From positions 17,241,084 to 17,305,083 of the forward strand of contig CM044964.1 in the NCBI GenBank assembly GCA_024516035.1: a stretch of DNA of 64,000 bases. Reading direction: 5' to 3'. Below the pieces are notes generated by a model. It saw nothing but the letters and a program-made list of their open reading frames with translations. It did not search any database and was not told where the DNA came from. A program made the translations under genes and the position numbers. Position 1 is the first letter of the stretch; each line of letters opens with the position of its first letter. Shown here in pieces: positions 22,507 to 32,376 of this stretch. Source of the stretch: Bactericera cockerelli (taxonomy: Eukaryota > Arthropoda > Insecta > Hemiptera > Triozidae).

Positions 22507-22566
22507 GTCAGAATGTCCCTCAAGTTTCACCAATCACAGTACACTATAGTCGCCCGGTCTGGCTTT
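22507..22566. mobile_element. Fold-back repeat with ccaat loop, copy 3 (partial)
   Basis: 'tgtccctcaagtttcacc', 'aatcacagtacactatag' and 'tcgcccggtctggctttt' match arm-loop-arm pieces of the copies at 13490 and 19427. Confidence 0.55.
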
Positions 22567-22883
22567 TCTTTGTTGACATCTTTTTTTACATTTTATAGCT
22601 TAGCTCTCATCTTCTTTTTCTTTCACATTGCCTTTTCTCAAAACGACTTTTCCTCATCGGTATTCGTCAACCTCTTCCTTATTGTTGCTTTGACATTCTT
22701 ACTTTCATGTTTCACAGCAGCCCGGTGTACGCATAACCTAAAACCAACCCTGGTATTGACTTTTGGAGGACATGGCTGACCATATCGGTTGACCGAGCCT
22801 AAGCTCTTATTAAGGTTTAATATTGACGAAAAAAGCTATTCAGGCTATTCAAACAGGAGACAATTTGTTTTTTTTAAAGCTCC
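22567..22883. other. Gene-free sequence
   Basis: No supported feature. The open frame to 22779 is hydrophobic low complexity. Confidence 0.45.
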
Positions 22884-23345
22884 TTGGCAACACGATCAGA
22901 AAGACTTAAACCATCCCGTAGGAAATACGGAAGACATATTTCCCTGAACACCGCATCCCTTTCTAAGAATCCCTTCAGGCAGAGCTTGGATTCCAGCAGA
23001 CAAAATATCTCCCATCCATCACATCCCTTTCAATATAAATTCATAGATGACATGAATATTTCCCGCTATGTACGATTTATCCTCGTCTATTTACCTCTAT
23101 GTATAATACTATGTAATACTACTGCTACTCTTTGTGTACTAAGTTATATTCTTTATGCTGTTTGTACTGCTTCTTCCTGTATGTATTTCTTAGATATAGG
23201 ATCTACTCGTGTACCAATTCCAGTTCTGCAGTATTGCTTGTGTGCCGTAGTATTTCTGTTTCGTCATCACTTGTATTGCATTTGCAGACTTGTATGTTTT
23301 CTGACTATAGGTATTATTATTATTATTATTATTATGTTTGCTGAG
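22884..23345 (+). pseudogene. Possible LINE C-terminal/3' region ending in (ATT)n
   Basis: A 154-codon frame begins RSERLKPSRRKYGRHISL. This weakly resembles the 'P.hRT..ygrSFs...LWNsLP' ending of CR1/Jockey-type reverse transcriptases. It then turns into hydrophobic, Cys/Tyr-rich sequence as expected of a translated 3' UTR, and ends in (att)n at about 23310-23333. The identification is tentative; it may be only an interspersed repeat. Confidence 0.3.
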
Positions 23346-23807
23346 TGAAGTAAACGACACGAAACAAGACTCAAGAGTTCATTTTGAATTTCTCTTTCTT
23401 CCTTTCACTCTGTTTCGCTGATATCTACAACTTGTGTTTCTTGTGCTTCATCCACTTCTTCATCTTCTGCAACATTGAATAATTTTTTCATGTTCTTGAT
23501 ATGCTCTTAAATTACCTACCTACTTTCCGTATCATTTTCTTTCTCAATTGCTTTTTCATATTTCTCAATTACTTTTTCATTGATATCAAGAACATGATAA
23601 TATGTACGTATCTATAGACAGAAATACTAATTCGAGTAACAACATTGGTAGGTGGTACATGACTATGGTTTTTCCCACCTCTGTCAACTTGCATGTGGAC
23701 TTCATCCTTTTAAGACACTTGATTTTTGATATTACCTTCAAAAGCCTTGTATAAATTATTATTGATACAAAGAAAAAAAGAGTCATTCTTACACATAAAA
23801 AACTTTA
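23346..23807. other. Gene-free sequence
   Basis: No supported feature. Confidence 0.45.
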
Positions 23808-23885
23808 TCAAACACCTCGGCCGAGGTGTGAAGAAAGCCCTATACAAAGAAAGAGACAGCGCGGCAGAAAGTAAGGTAACGGAAA
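23808..23885 (+). repeat. Interspersed repeat with 'cctcggccgaggtg', copy 2
   Basis: 'cctcggccgaggtgtgaa', 'ccctatacaaagaaagagac' and 'gcgcggcagaaa' are collinear with 6706-6770. Confidence 0.7.
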
Positions 23886-24430
23886 ACATAGTTTCCATGC
23901 ATTTCATGAACTTTTAGCCATCGAAAAGTTCAACATGAATATCAAAAATTGCAATTATTATTGCAGAACTGGACTCTACGTCGAAAAGGGAATTGATTCG
24001 ACCTTTTTTTGAATTTCCAGGCCAACGGGAACCCTATATTCGATATACCCCAAACAATCATAAAAGATAAATATACAATACCATTGAAATACCAAATTAA
24101 AATAAAATAATGGTATATCTCTCATCCTCTGTCACTTTGCTTCTATCTCCCTCCCATGTCTTTCTTTATCTCGCTCTCTTTCTTACTTCCATTCCCTCTC
24201 TCTCTCCTCTCATAAATACTCACTTCTTAAAATTTATTTCCCACACATCTCCACTTGATTTATTTTAGGCCCTGCCAGTCCAAATAAAGAAGCCCTTTTT
24301 CATCGGCTACGTGATTCTGCCTACTCGCTCATTCGCAATTCTCAAGAGTCGAGGGCCTTCTCATAGAACTCCAATTATTTTGAGAATCCCAGAAACGGCG
24401 GGAAAGCTCAAAAGCCTACCAGTTTAATTG
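23886..24430. other. Gene-free sequence
   Basis: CT-rich patch at 24120-24215; otherwise unremarkable. Confidence 0.45.
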
Positions 24431-24764
24431 TATACAGGATGTCCCTAAGATGCGCACGAAGAATCGGAAAATTTGAATAATAATTCTTCGTCGCGTCGGC
24501 GAAAACAATAACAATATATTCACTGTAACTTACATTAAAAAAATTTCTGTACTTTCAATCGGAATAAATTCATAGTATTTTGACGGCATGTGCGAAGAAA
24601 AATAGCTAGGTAAACACAAGCAAATTGAAATATTTCATAAGCGAATCTTTTTCTGGAATGTTTTATGCCGTTTCCGACAAAGACTATTTTCCATAGCAAT
24701 TGAAGAATACTGAATCATTCATCATTCTGGGACTTTCGATGACATGTTAGGTACACCCTGTATA
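24431..24764. mobile_element. 334-bp MITE with TATACAGG termini
   Basis: Left end 'tatacaggatgtccctaag' and right end (reverse complement 'tatacagggtgtacctaac') form inverted repeats matching at about 16 of the first 19 bases. The element begins and ends at TATA, compatible with a TA target duplication of the Tc1/mariner group. No coding capacity. Isolated copies of the terminus occur at about 2398, 37389, 58069, 58273 and 63972. Confidence 0.7.
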
Positions 24765-25647
24765 AAGACCTACCATTTGAAATGTAATATCACTACCTAA
24801 AATACATGAAACACCCCGCTTTTTATTCATTTAAGTATGCCAACAAACCTAGCTTGATTAATTTTATTATAATTAACTTTTCAGTACCTTTCGGCTTGTT
24901 CAGTGTTCACTTGACTGAACAAGCTATGCTCAAAAACACAACAACGGAAAATGGGTTAAGCACATCATGGTGTACTTTTGACAGACTATGCTTGTTTCCA
25001 AGTTGAAACTCTAGGTATGTTCAGCTGTACATTCATTGCAATGCAATTCCGACATTTCCGTATGTACAATTGTGCATGTAGAGTAGATATTCCATTTGGG
25101 AGCCCACTCCTAAGCACCCACTATACTAACAAGAGGCACTTGAATTTCATACGGAAAAGGCTGGACTCTGAATAAACAATGAGTCCTACAAGGACGTTAC
25201 AAGAATGTAGACAGGATATACTAGAACATGCCAGGCAAGGAAGGACCTAAGCAGAGTAACAAGGCCTGCAATCCTGCATATTGAAAGACAAGGACCACCA
25301 CTTGGAATGGATACTCGACAAAGCTACCTCTAATTGGACCATCTAAACGAGAAGCAAAACTGCATGAATCTAATGAATCTTACATCCGAAGGTACATGAT
25401 TTTCGACCATACCAAGTTATATGGTGCACTTGTAAGTACATACATGGAAGCCCTTTTCTTGATTCTCAGAATGAATGTGAGGGTTTGGCCAAAATGTCGG
25501 ACAGGAGAAGGTAAACTAAATAATTATATACGCTTTCAGACAAACATAGATAACTAAGGTCGCAAATAGAACAGATCAACCCTTTTTCCTTTGGTTATCT
25601 CACGTTCAGCAACGTCAAGCAAGGAGAGAAAAGCTTCATTGATAAAG
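24765..25647. other. Gene-free sequence
   Basis: No supported gene. The inverted pair 'gcttgttcagtgttcac' / 'ttgactgaacaagc' at about 24894-24923 forms a small hairpin. Confidence 0.5.
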
Positions 25648-25805
25648 ACCACATGGTCGTTTGGTTAAGATGCAAGTTAACCCAGATCCATTGGTTTGAA
25701 TCCCGACCAGTTTCTGAATCGTTCATTTATTTGAGATCATGAGCATTTTGTTTTACTATGTCTTCGAAATCCTATGTGGGAAGTATAAATAAAATCTTTT
25801 ATTAT
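25648..25805 (+). mobile_element. tRNA-like SINE, family T6
   Basis: 'catggtcgtttggttaagat' (A-box-like) and 'ccattggtttgaatcccgac' (B-box-like) are about 35 bp apart. A body follows, with 'tcatttatttgagatcatga' resembling the T2 'tcatttatttgagtttgtga' stretch, then a T-rich end. Confidence 0.6.
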
Positions 25806-27060
25806 CTAATATCACCTACCTATAAATATTAAGTTTTATTACGTGACAGTGAGAAAAACATTACACCTCTTAGCCAATTTAAAAGTGATTAATGAGAAAC
25901 AATAAATAAAAACAATAAAAAGAAATGGCTAGATTAATTACCGAGAAATGCTCTCTATTACAAGAGCTTGTAAAACATCAAATTTCCGCCCCCTAAATAT
26001 CCCTTCTCTTCTTCTCCAGGTTAGTTTATAGTACCAACCTCTGACCCTTCAGGTACCTTCCCTCCTACTCCCTCCCCACTCTCACTCTCATCATCTCTCC
26101 CTACCTCTGACTCTTCCTTTTATGTATTTTTGTAATATTAATGTCTATTGCTATCTTTCTCGATCATGTGATTTTTAAAAGCTCTACTGGGAATGAAAAT
26201 ATTTTATTTTCATTTCTCTTTGTACACTTGCTCTCTCTCCCTCCTTTCCTTCCCTTTCTCTCTCTCTCTCTCTCACTCTCTCCCTCCCCCTGTTCTGTCT
26301 TTGTTTTTCTTCCCTCATACTTCTACTTTAGTTATTATTTTTGATCCTATTTTTTCCTCTCTTGTTTTAACATACCTATTGTAGGTCTGCTTCTCTTCCT
26401 ATGTACATTATAAATAATCATATGTACATAATATATGATATCATAATATATGTATTTTTATTTATATTATTTGAGTACTGTTATAAATAATATCTTCAAT
26501 ACAGTAAAATAACAGAATACATTATGCGCTCCTATTTACTATTACACCCTGGTGTATAAAAATTCTAAATATTTTTACGACAATTGTATAATCCTATCAA
26601 GAAAGTTATATAATATACAGTATATTATCTATCTATTTATGACACACAGAATATTATTCTATATATTTATGACATATGACATATTGTATATTATCCTATA
26701 CGTATGTGTGACGTATTATTATCCTCCAGAACAGGAATGGTACAAGCATGAAATATGCACGCCATTGTTATCCGGGATTATCAGCATCATCCAGTTTTAC
26801 GTGTATCTCGTGTGTCCCGCTTTACCCGCTGTCCCAACTCACCCGTCCACCCTAGTCTGTTATTTTTTATCATTTGAAGAGCGTTTGTTACCGGGTTTAT
26901 TGTTTGTATGTAATATGATGACATTTCTGCATCCTGGAGTGATATTAGCGGCGTTTATCTTCTAAATTAGTAGCGTAATAGCTATGTAGGTGTATTCGTA
27001 TAAATATGACCTAGGTATATAAACTAATAATAATAATGTTTTTTCTTTGTGTTATTATGG
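25806..27060. other. Gene-free sequence with CT tract
   Basis: (CT)n at about 26230-26290. The 137-codon frame 26552-26965 is Tyr/Ile-rich, then mixed, and shows no domain. 'atacatatgtaataatat'-type AT repeats lie at 26400-26720. Confidence 0.5.
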
Positions 27061-27067
27061 CATAATA

Positions 27068-27319
27068 TTAGTGGGTAGCGCAGAATCATAGGACTTTATC
27101 ACTTTAATATACAATATCTTGTACTATTTTTTTTGCTTATAATTCCGCCACTGGTCGCTGTTTCACATTAAAGCAGCGACTCATTTTTCCTCACGAGGTA
27201 TGAGTGGACCCCGAACATCCAAGTACAGAGCAGAAAAAATAATGCCCCGCTGGGAACGAACCCAGGTCACCATGCGTGCAAAGCCTAGCGCGCTAACTCA
27301 CTCGGCCAAGGTGACTACT
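27068..27319 (-). mobile_element. tRNA-like SINE, family T4
   Basis: Minus strand: 'gtagtcaccttggccgagtg', 'agttagcgcgctaggcttt', 'gacctgggttcgttccc', 'ggatgttcggggtccactca' and 'acctcgtgaggaaaaatg', matching 19692-19968. It lies about 440 bp downstream of the neuroligin exon, inside the probable intron. Confidence 0.85.
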
Positions 27320-27760
27320 AGGTATGTAAACTATTGTATATTGTAACTATGAAGTAGTCTTTTTCTGTTCCACTTCCACAGTAATCCACATTCCACAGCC
27401 CAAACAATAACAGGTAGGCAAACATTGATATTATAGTACTTTTTCAATGAGGAAGCGAATTTTTAAAGGAAACACATTGTGTCCCAAACTGTCTTAAACA
27501 ATAATAAATATTTTTTTCTAGAGAGGAGGTCAATCTTCTTGCAATTCAAGACGAACACCAGGACCATCTCTGGTGGACAGTGTGAGGTTTAGGCACTGAA
27601 AATGATGTGCCATACCCACTAAACATCCTCCTATCTTTCTAATCTCAGTACCCTGGAACTGTTTCATAACATTACTTCCGGGTACGAGATGATAGACTTC
27701 TAATTCAGAGATAATAAATAATACTAATTTATAATAATCAAGATAAACAGTGGCTCCTAC
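27320..27760 (-). other. Start of neuroligin intron 1 with a shared stem-loop
   Basis: Begins (minus strand) with the GT of the donor at 27760-27759. A stem-loop at 27648-27685 ('gtacccggaa' / 'ttccagggtac') also occurs in the LINE 3' UTR at 32144 and the T5 SINE at 34860. No coding sequence. Confidence 0.6.
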
Positions 27761-28208
27761 CTTGCAGTGGCGTGAAGATGTTCAGATAGAGGCAGTCCTC
27801 ACTCTGGTTCTGTAGATGCGGCAGCAGCCGCTTCAGATGCTCGTAGCGGCCGCGGGGCATGCGCTCCAGCGCTTTGGCCGCATCTCCAAGGTGCGGCAAC
27901 TTCTGCGGACACACCGGCGAGAACTTGCCCACGAACTTGATGCCGTCCCAGGGCTCGGGGGTTCTCGTCGGACTGAATCGGTTAGGTCCGGTGGGACTCG
28001 TGGCGTACGGCACGCCCAGATACATCTCGATCGGTTTCAGATGCTTGTAGGCGCCGTTTTCGTTGAGACGTTTCACCACGCCCTGCAACTTGCCGTACCG
28101 AGTGGTTATGATCCGGGTGAAGGGGGCGGCGTTGCCGTTGTTGCCGGCTGTGTGCGTCAGCACCACGCTCAAGAGCAGAGTTAGGGTGGTCAGTTTATGA
28201 GCGCACAT
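27761..28208 (-). CDS. Neuroligin-like protein, first coding exon (partial gene)
   Basis: Encodes 149 codons plus one base, ending at a GT donor: exon 'ctgcaag' joined to intron 'gtaggagcca', so a phase-1 intron. The start at 28206-28208 is followed by a hydrophobic signal peptide (about residues 1-21). Residues about 33-149 are the beginning of the cholinesterase-like fold: RYGKLQG (37-43), YLGVPYA (63-69), NRFSPTRTPEPWDG (76-89) and EDCLYLN (137-143). Cys100 and Cys139 fit the first conserved disulfide loop of the family; NQS at 134-136 is a possible N-glycosylation site. The loop with KALERMPRGR and YLRRLLP-like sequence is typical of insect neuroligins, postsynaptic adhesion proteins that bind neurexin. 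The catalytic-serine region would be in later exons, so loss of esterase activity is not visible here. Other carboxylesterase-like adhesion proteins are less likely. The exon is clearly more GC-rich than its flanks. No later exon is seen to the left. Confidence 0.9.
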
Positions 28209-29340
28209 TACTTCCGAGATGTCTAGTTTTGGTTATGACTTGGACTGATTGCACGCTGCAAATACTTTTTCTTGCAGTTCTTTAATTTAGTTTAGTTACC
28301 ACCAAACGGTTAGGTTGATGTTGTAAAAAGGTTTTTTTTTTTGGACGGAACACATTTACATGATACATTATTTTACTTTAATTGGTTCTTCGCTCTTTAA
28401 ATTTCTCCATAAAAATAGTAATTTTGTATTATGTATATTCTATTTTTAGTTTTTCATTTATTTTGATGCATTTTTATTGTTATCACTAGATAGTAGTATT
28501 CTTATCATTGATACCTATTGGAAATTATGTTTGGTTTAGCTCACAGTATAGAAGCTGTACACTAGAGTAGGTGCCATTGACTTAGATAACGAAGTTTTAC
28601 AAGTCGAAAATTCAATTGTATAAAAAAAGTTTTAATTACGGCTCGATTGGTTGAAAGCAAAATACTTTAACTGTAGTGGATATTTTGTGTTCAATATCAC
28701 ACTCATGTGCTCTGCTCAACCATTTTTTTTTTTTAAATAATAAGCTCCTTTTTTAACTTCAAATTCAATAAACCAAATTTAATAAAAGTGTACCTACTCA
28801 CTTCAAAAAGATATATACCTACTTATAAATTAAAGGGCAATGTGATTGACCTGTAAAAAAATTGAAATTTTGTAGATCATTTTTCGGTGGGCGCAATTGA
28901 TTATAATTTGGCGAATTCAGTTTGCACAATTACAATTTTATTTCATTTTTTACTTTAGGATACCAATTTACTCCACTCGATAGTTTGGTAGGTAGTTACA
29001 GAATTATTGACTTATATTCTATTATGGAACTGTAAATGATCGAATTACTTGTTTTTCACTCGAATACTTCTAACATTTGGCATTTGTTTTGATTTATGTA
29101 CACTGTTGTCAGAGGTATTTCAAAATTTCTTTTAAATTTATAATTTTATTCGATTAAGAAGCAATGCGAGAGGCGCCATCTTCAAGACTTGCTGATAGTT
29201 GCTGGTCACAATTTTTATTTCCAGTCATCTGAAACAGAGGAAGAATTCATGAAGATTAATAAAAATATTCCTATAGTAGTTTTATATATTACAATCAAAG
29301 TGATCTGAAAAAAACAAGAGCAAAATAAATAATTATTTTT
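28209..29340. other. Upstream / 5' leader region of the neuroligin gene
   Basis: AT-rich without open frames. 'gtatttgcag' on the minus strand (about 28254-28263) could be a splice acceptor for a 5' UTR exon starting about 45-50 bp before the ATG, but its pyrimidine tract is poor. No promoter can be assigned. Confidence 0.4.
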
Positions 29341-29354
29341 CTTGATTTACGGGG

Positions 29355-29490
29355 GGTGTTCATCAGATAGGAGTTGGGTGGAAGAGATTGCCACAGGCAA
29401 TAAATCCGACCTTTAGTTAGACATTAGCTTTATTCTCTTTTTTGTTCTTGTTTCATTGTTTAATCTATTTTTTTCTTTATAATTTCATTG
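29355..29490 (+). mobile_element. LINE 3'-end repeat, 'gggtggaagagatt' family, copy 1
   Basis: 'ggagttgggtggaagagatt', 'gccacaggcaataaatccg' and 'ctttattctcttttttgttc' align with 34443-34620 (+) and the reverse complement of 47352-47512. Probably the 3' UTR of an unidentified non-LTR element. Confidence 0.65.
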
Positions 29491-29795
29491 TAGCCGTTTG
29501 CCCGTGCTTTGCAACGGACTAATTTCAAATTTACTAAGGCATGGCCGTACTGCTGGACAGCAATGCCTTTTTGAACTTTTTATAATTTTCTGGACAAACG
29601 ATAATGTTTTGGGGGGGTCAATTCTGAGACATTTTTTTCGCTATCTCTTACGTTTTGGCTATACAACTCCGGACAATTATACTGTATATATTTTATTTTG
29701 TCTTACCTATTAAAACTAGTATAATAATAACAATAGGATACCAGCATATCCAAGTAAAAAAAAAAAACAATAACACAAATCAATGGCGCCTTTAA
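29491..29795. other. Gene-free sequence
   Basis: 'gtttgcccgtgctttgcaac' and nearby sequence look repeat-like, but I could not match them within the window. A poly-A run of 12 or more lies at about 29756. Confidence 0.4.
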
Positions 29796-29965
29796 CAGGG
29801 ATGGCGTTAGTAAGACGAAAAGGGGTATCCAAACTATCCAACCGTAAAATGTAGACGTAAGAGTCCCAGAACCAACTAACCTTAATCCTAAGGTTCTTGG
29901 GTTGAACAGTACCGACCCCAAATGGTTTTAGGAAAAAGCAAAGGGAGAGAAGAGGAAAAATAATC
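29796..29965 (+). mobile_element. RTE-like 3' tail (diverged)
   Basis: 'ggcgttagtaagacgaaaag', 'ccgtaaaatgtagacgtaag', 'ccaactaacct' and 'gggttgaacagtaccgaccc' are collinear with the tails at 37872 and 59520 ('ggcgttaggaagggcatcc' ... 'gaggttgaacaacgtcgac'). Confidence 0.65.
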
Positions 29966-30608
29966 ATCCTCGTGCGAGGATCTAAGAAATGATCCTGCGT
30001 TGTTCGCAATACTTAATAAATTCATAACAAATCTGGAGAATTTTTTCATAACAAATCTGAAGTCATGTAGATATTATATTTTCAATCACTCTCTGAAGTG
30101 TGAACACAATGTGCGACAGAAGCAAATGTCAGAATCAAATATACGTCTCACTAAAGTCATATAAGACAAAGGATTTTTCATTTCAACACCAACACCAACA
30201 GCTCATTCTACAAAGGAGCTAAAATGCCTGGCGTTCGTACTGGCATTGTTCCATTTGATCCCTTTCACACATATATGCCTCCTTGGTTTTTTGTCCCCGC
30301 AAAATCCAAGATGAAATCCAGATTTTCCAAGGAGGGGGTCTAATCCCAGGCATAAGGACTTGTGTCTCCTCACAGCGGGAAGCAGGCAATGTGGGAGCTC
30401 TGATACCGGTGGAAATTCTCCGCTTCACCGAGTAGCAAATACTGGGAAAGTGTTCCTGCATGCAAAGTGTGCCCATTCCAAGAAACGCATTGTTATTTTT
30501 ATTCAACGCCCAAAATAAATACAGACTATCGCTCTCTCTTTTACTCCTCATTATCTATCTCTATCTCTGTCTCTTTCTACTTCTCCTGCAGTATAATAAT
30601 AGTAATAA
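29966..30608. other. Gene-free sequence upstream of the RT pseudogene
   Basis: 30200-30480 is less AT-rich, and a 110-codon minus-strand frame (30219-30551) covers it without a recognisable domain. It ends in CT-rich and (aat)n sequence at 30535-30608, where the LINE begins. Confidence 0.4.
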
Positions 30609-32316
30609 TACAGGCCGATTTGTCTGCTGAACGTGATAGGCAAAGTACTGGAACATCTCATTAAAAAAAGATTAGTTCACGAATTAAAAGAAAACGAAGA
30701 TTTGTCCGAAGCACAGTACGGCTTCCGAGAGGGTAGATCGACCATAGACGCCATAAACGAAGTCCTAAAAACAGCAAAGGAAGCGAAAATCAAGCGAAAA
30801 TTATGCGCTCTTACTATGGTGGACATAAAAAAACGCCTTAAATTCCTTGCCTTGGAAGGGTATGATGGAAGAACTTAAAAAGAAAAACCTTCCCAACTAC
30901 TTGGTGAAGTTGTTCGGAAGTTATTTTAGCGAAAGAAGACTCGAAATACATGAAAACGAGCGGGGCCTCACAAGGATCCGTATCCGGGCCGACGCTCTGG
31001 AACATTTACTACGATTCCGTACTAAAACTGCAACTACCAACCAACTGCAAAACTTTAGCGTACGCCGACGACCTGGTACTCTTAACAAGATCTACAAAAG
31101 AAGATATCGAACTGGCTACAAATAGCGCCATGAACACTATAATAGATTGGATGAAAAATGCGCAGCTAGAAATTGCACCACAAAAAACTGAAGTGGTCCT
31201 GCTGGCAAGCAAGAGAAGCTGCAGAAAGATAACCGTGAGAGTAGGAGATCTAGATGTTGAATCTAAGAAAAGTGCGAAATACCTCGGAGTGATACTTGGA
31301 GAAAATCTGAAAATGAACGAGCACATAAAATATGCGGTAGCAAAATCTGAGAGGACCTGCGGGATGCTGTGTCGAATCATGCCAAATGTGAGAGGACCTG
31401 ACAATTCCAAAAGAAAACTACTGGCGACGGTGGTTTATTCCGCCTTGTTATATGGGGCACCTGTCTGGGGAGACGCAGTAAAATGGAAAAAATACATACA
31501 CCTTCTGGAAAGAGTACAGCGAAAAATCATGCTGCGGCTCTGCCGGGCATACCGCACATCTGCAACAGCCGCAATCCAAGTTATATCAGGGTCCTTACCT
31601 GTGGAATTCATGGTCGAAGAGAGAAAAAGAACATACGAAATTTTTAAACAAGAAGAAAACACAGAAGTTATAGAGTCTAAAATTCAAGAACTTAAAGAAG
31701 AAATGATGCAAAAGTGGAGAGAAAAATGGCAAGCAGAAAACACCAAGGGAAAATGGACAAAGAGGCTTATAAACAATATGGACTGCTGGATAAATAGAAA
31801 ACACGGAAATGTCTCATATATTATGAGCTATGCCAATTCCTGACCGGCCATGGACATTTTGGAAAATTCCAGTGTAAAATAAAAAAAGTCAGGACTCCAA
31901 AGTGCGGATACTGCGAATGCCAAAATGATGACCCCGAACATACTGTCTATGAATGCATCCGATTCACCAGAGAACGTGAAGATTGTTTCAGGAAGATAGG
32001 AACGCAGTTAACACCAGAAAATACTATCGAAAAAATGCTAGAAAATGGAGAAAACTGGAACCATATAGAAGGAACAATAAAGAAAATTCTAAATGTAACG
32101 GCTTCAGACGAGAGACGGGCCCGAAATTAGAGGCCTAACATCTGTATCCTGAAGTAATGTTATGTAACGGTTCCGGGGTACAGATGTTAGAGGAAGAGGT
32201 GGTTTTAGTGGGTGAGAGTGCACTGTTATCAGCACAAATAAATCCCACACTGTTCACCACCAAACTGGGGGTGTTCGTCTTTAAAAGATTTCCTTCTCTT
32301 CTTAAAAAAAAAAAAA
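30609..32316 (+). pseudogene. 5'-truncated, frameshifted non-LTR reverse transcriptase (R1-clade-like)
   Basis: Starts inside the RT domain at YRPICLLNVIGK (30609 on), continues with LSEAQYGFREGRSTIDAI, then motif A (VDIKNAL...) after a frameshift in an A-run at about 30826-30833. A second shift at about 30945-30950 leads to GASQGSVSGPTLWN and the catalytic YADD at 31061-31072. The thumb and C-terminal region run to 31843. A third frameshift at about 31835 leads to a C-terminal zinc-finger-like segment with CGYC...EHTVYEC, ending near 32128. A 3' UTR with a strong stem-loop (32135-32190) and an A-rich end (32304-32316) follows. The endonuclease and most N-terminal sequence are absent. R1/LOA-like affinity is inferred from motif style; Jockey or I cannot be excluded. 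It is not functional. Confidence 0.9.
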
Positions 32317-32324
32317 TAATACCC

Positions 32325-32376
32325 ACCGATCTCAATAGCTTGATCGATAAGGCGGCGGACTTGTAATCTGGAGGAT
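32325..32376 (+). mobile_element. tRNA-like SINE head, family T3 (truncated)
   Basis: 'ccgatctcaatagcttgatc' and 'gataaggcggcggacttgta' and 'atctggagg' match the T3 head, then the sequence departs before the B box. It starts within about 10 bp of the LINE poly-A. Confidence 0.7.

Noticed and set aside
26552..26965. 137-codon plus-strand frame
   Set aside because: Tyr/Ile-rich start from AT repeats, no recognisable domain, no splice or start context.
28200..28216. Shared 'catctcg...gaagtaatg' between the neuroligin start and the stem-loop at 27648
   Set aside because: The match is too short and lacks the hairpin partner; treated as chance.
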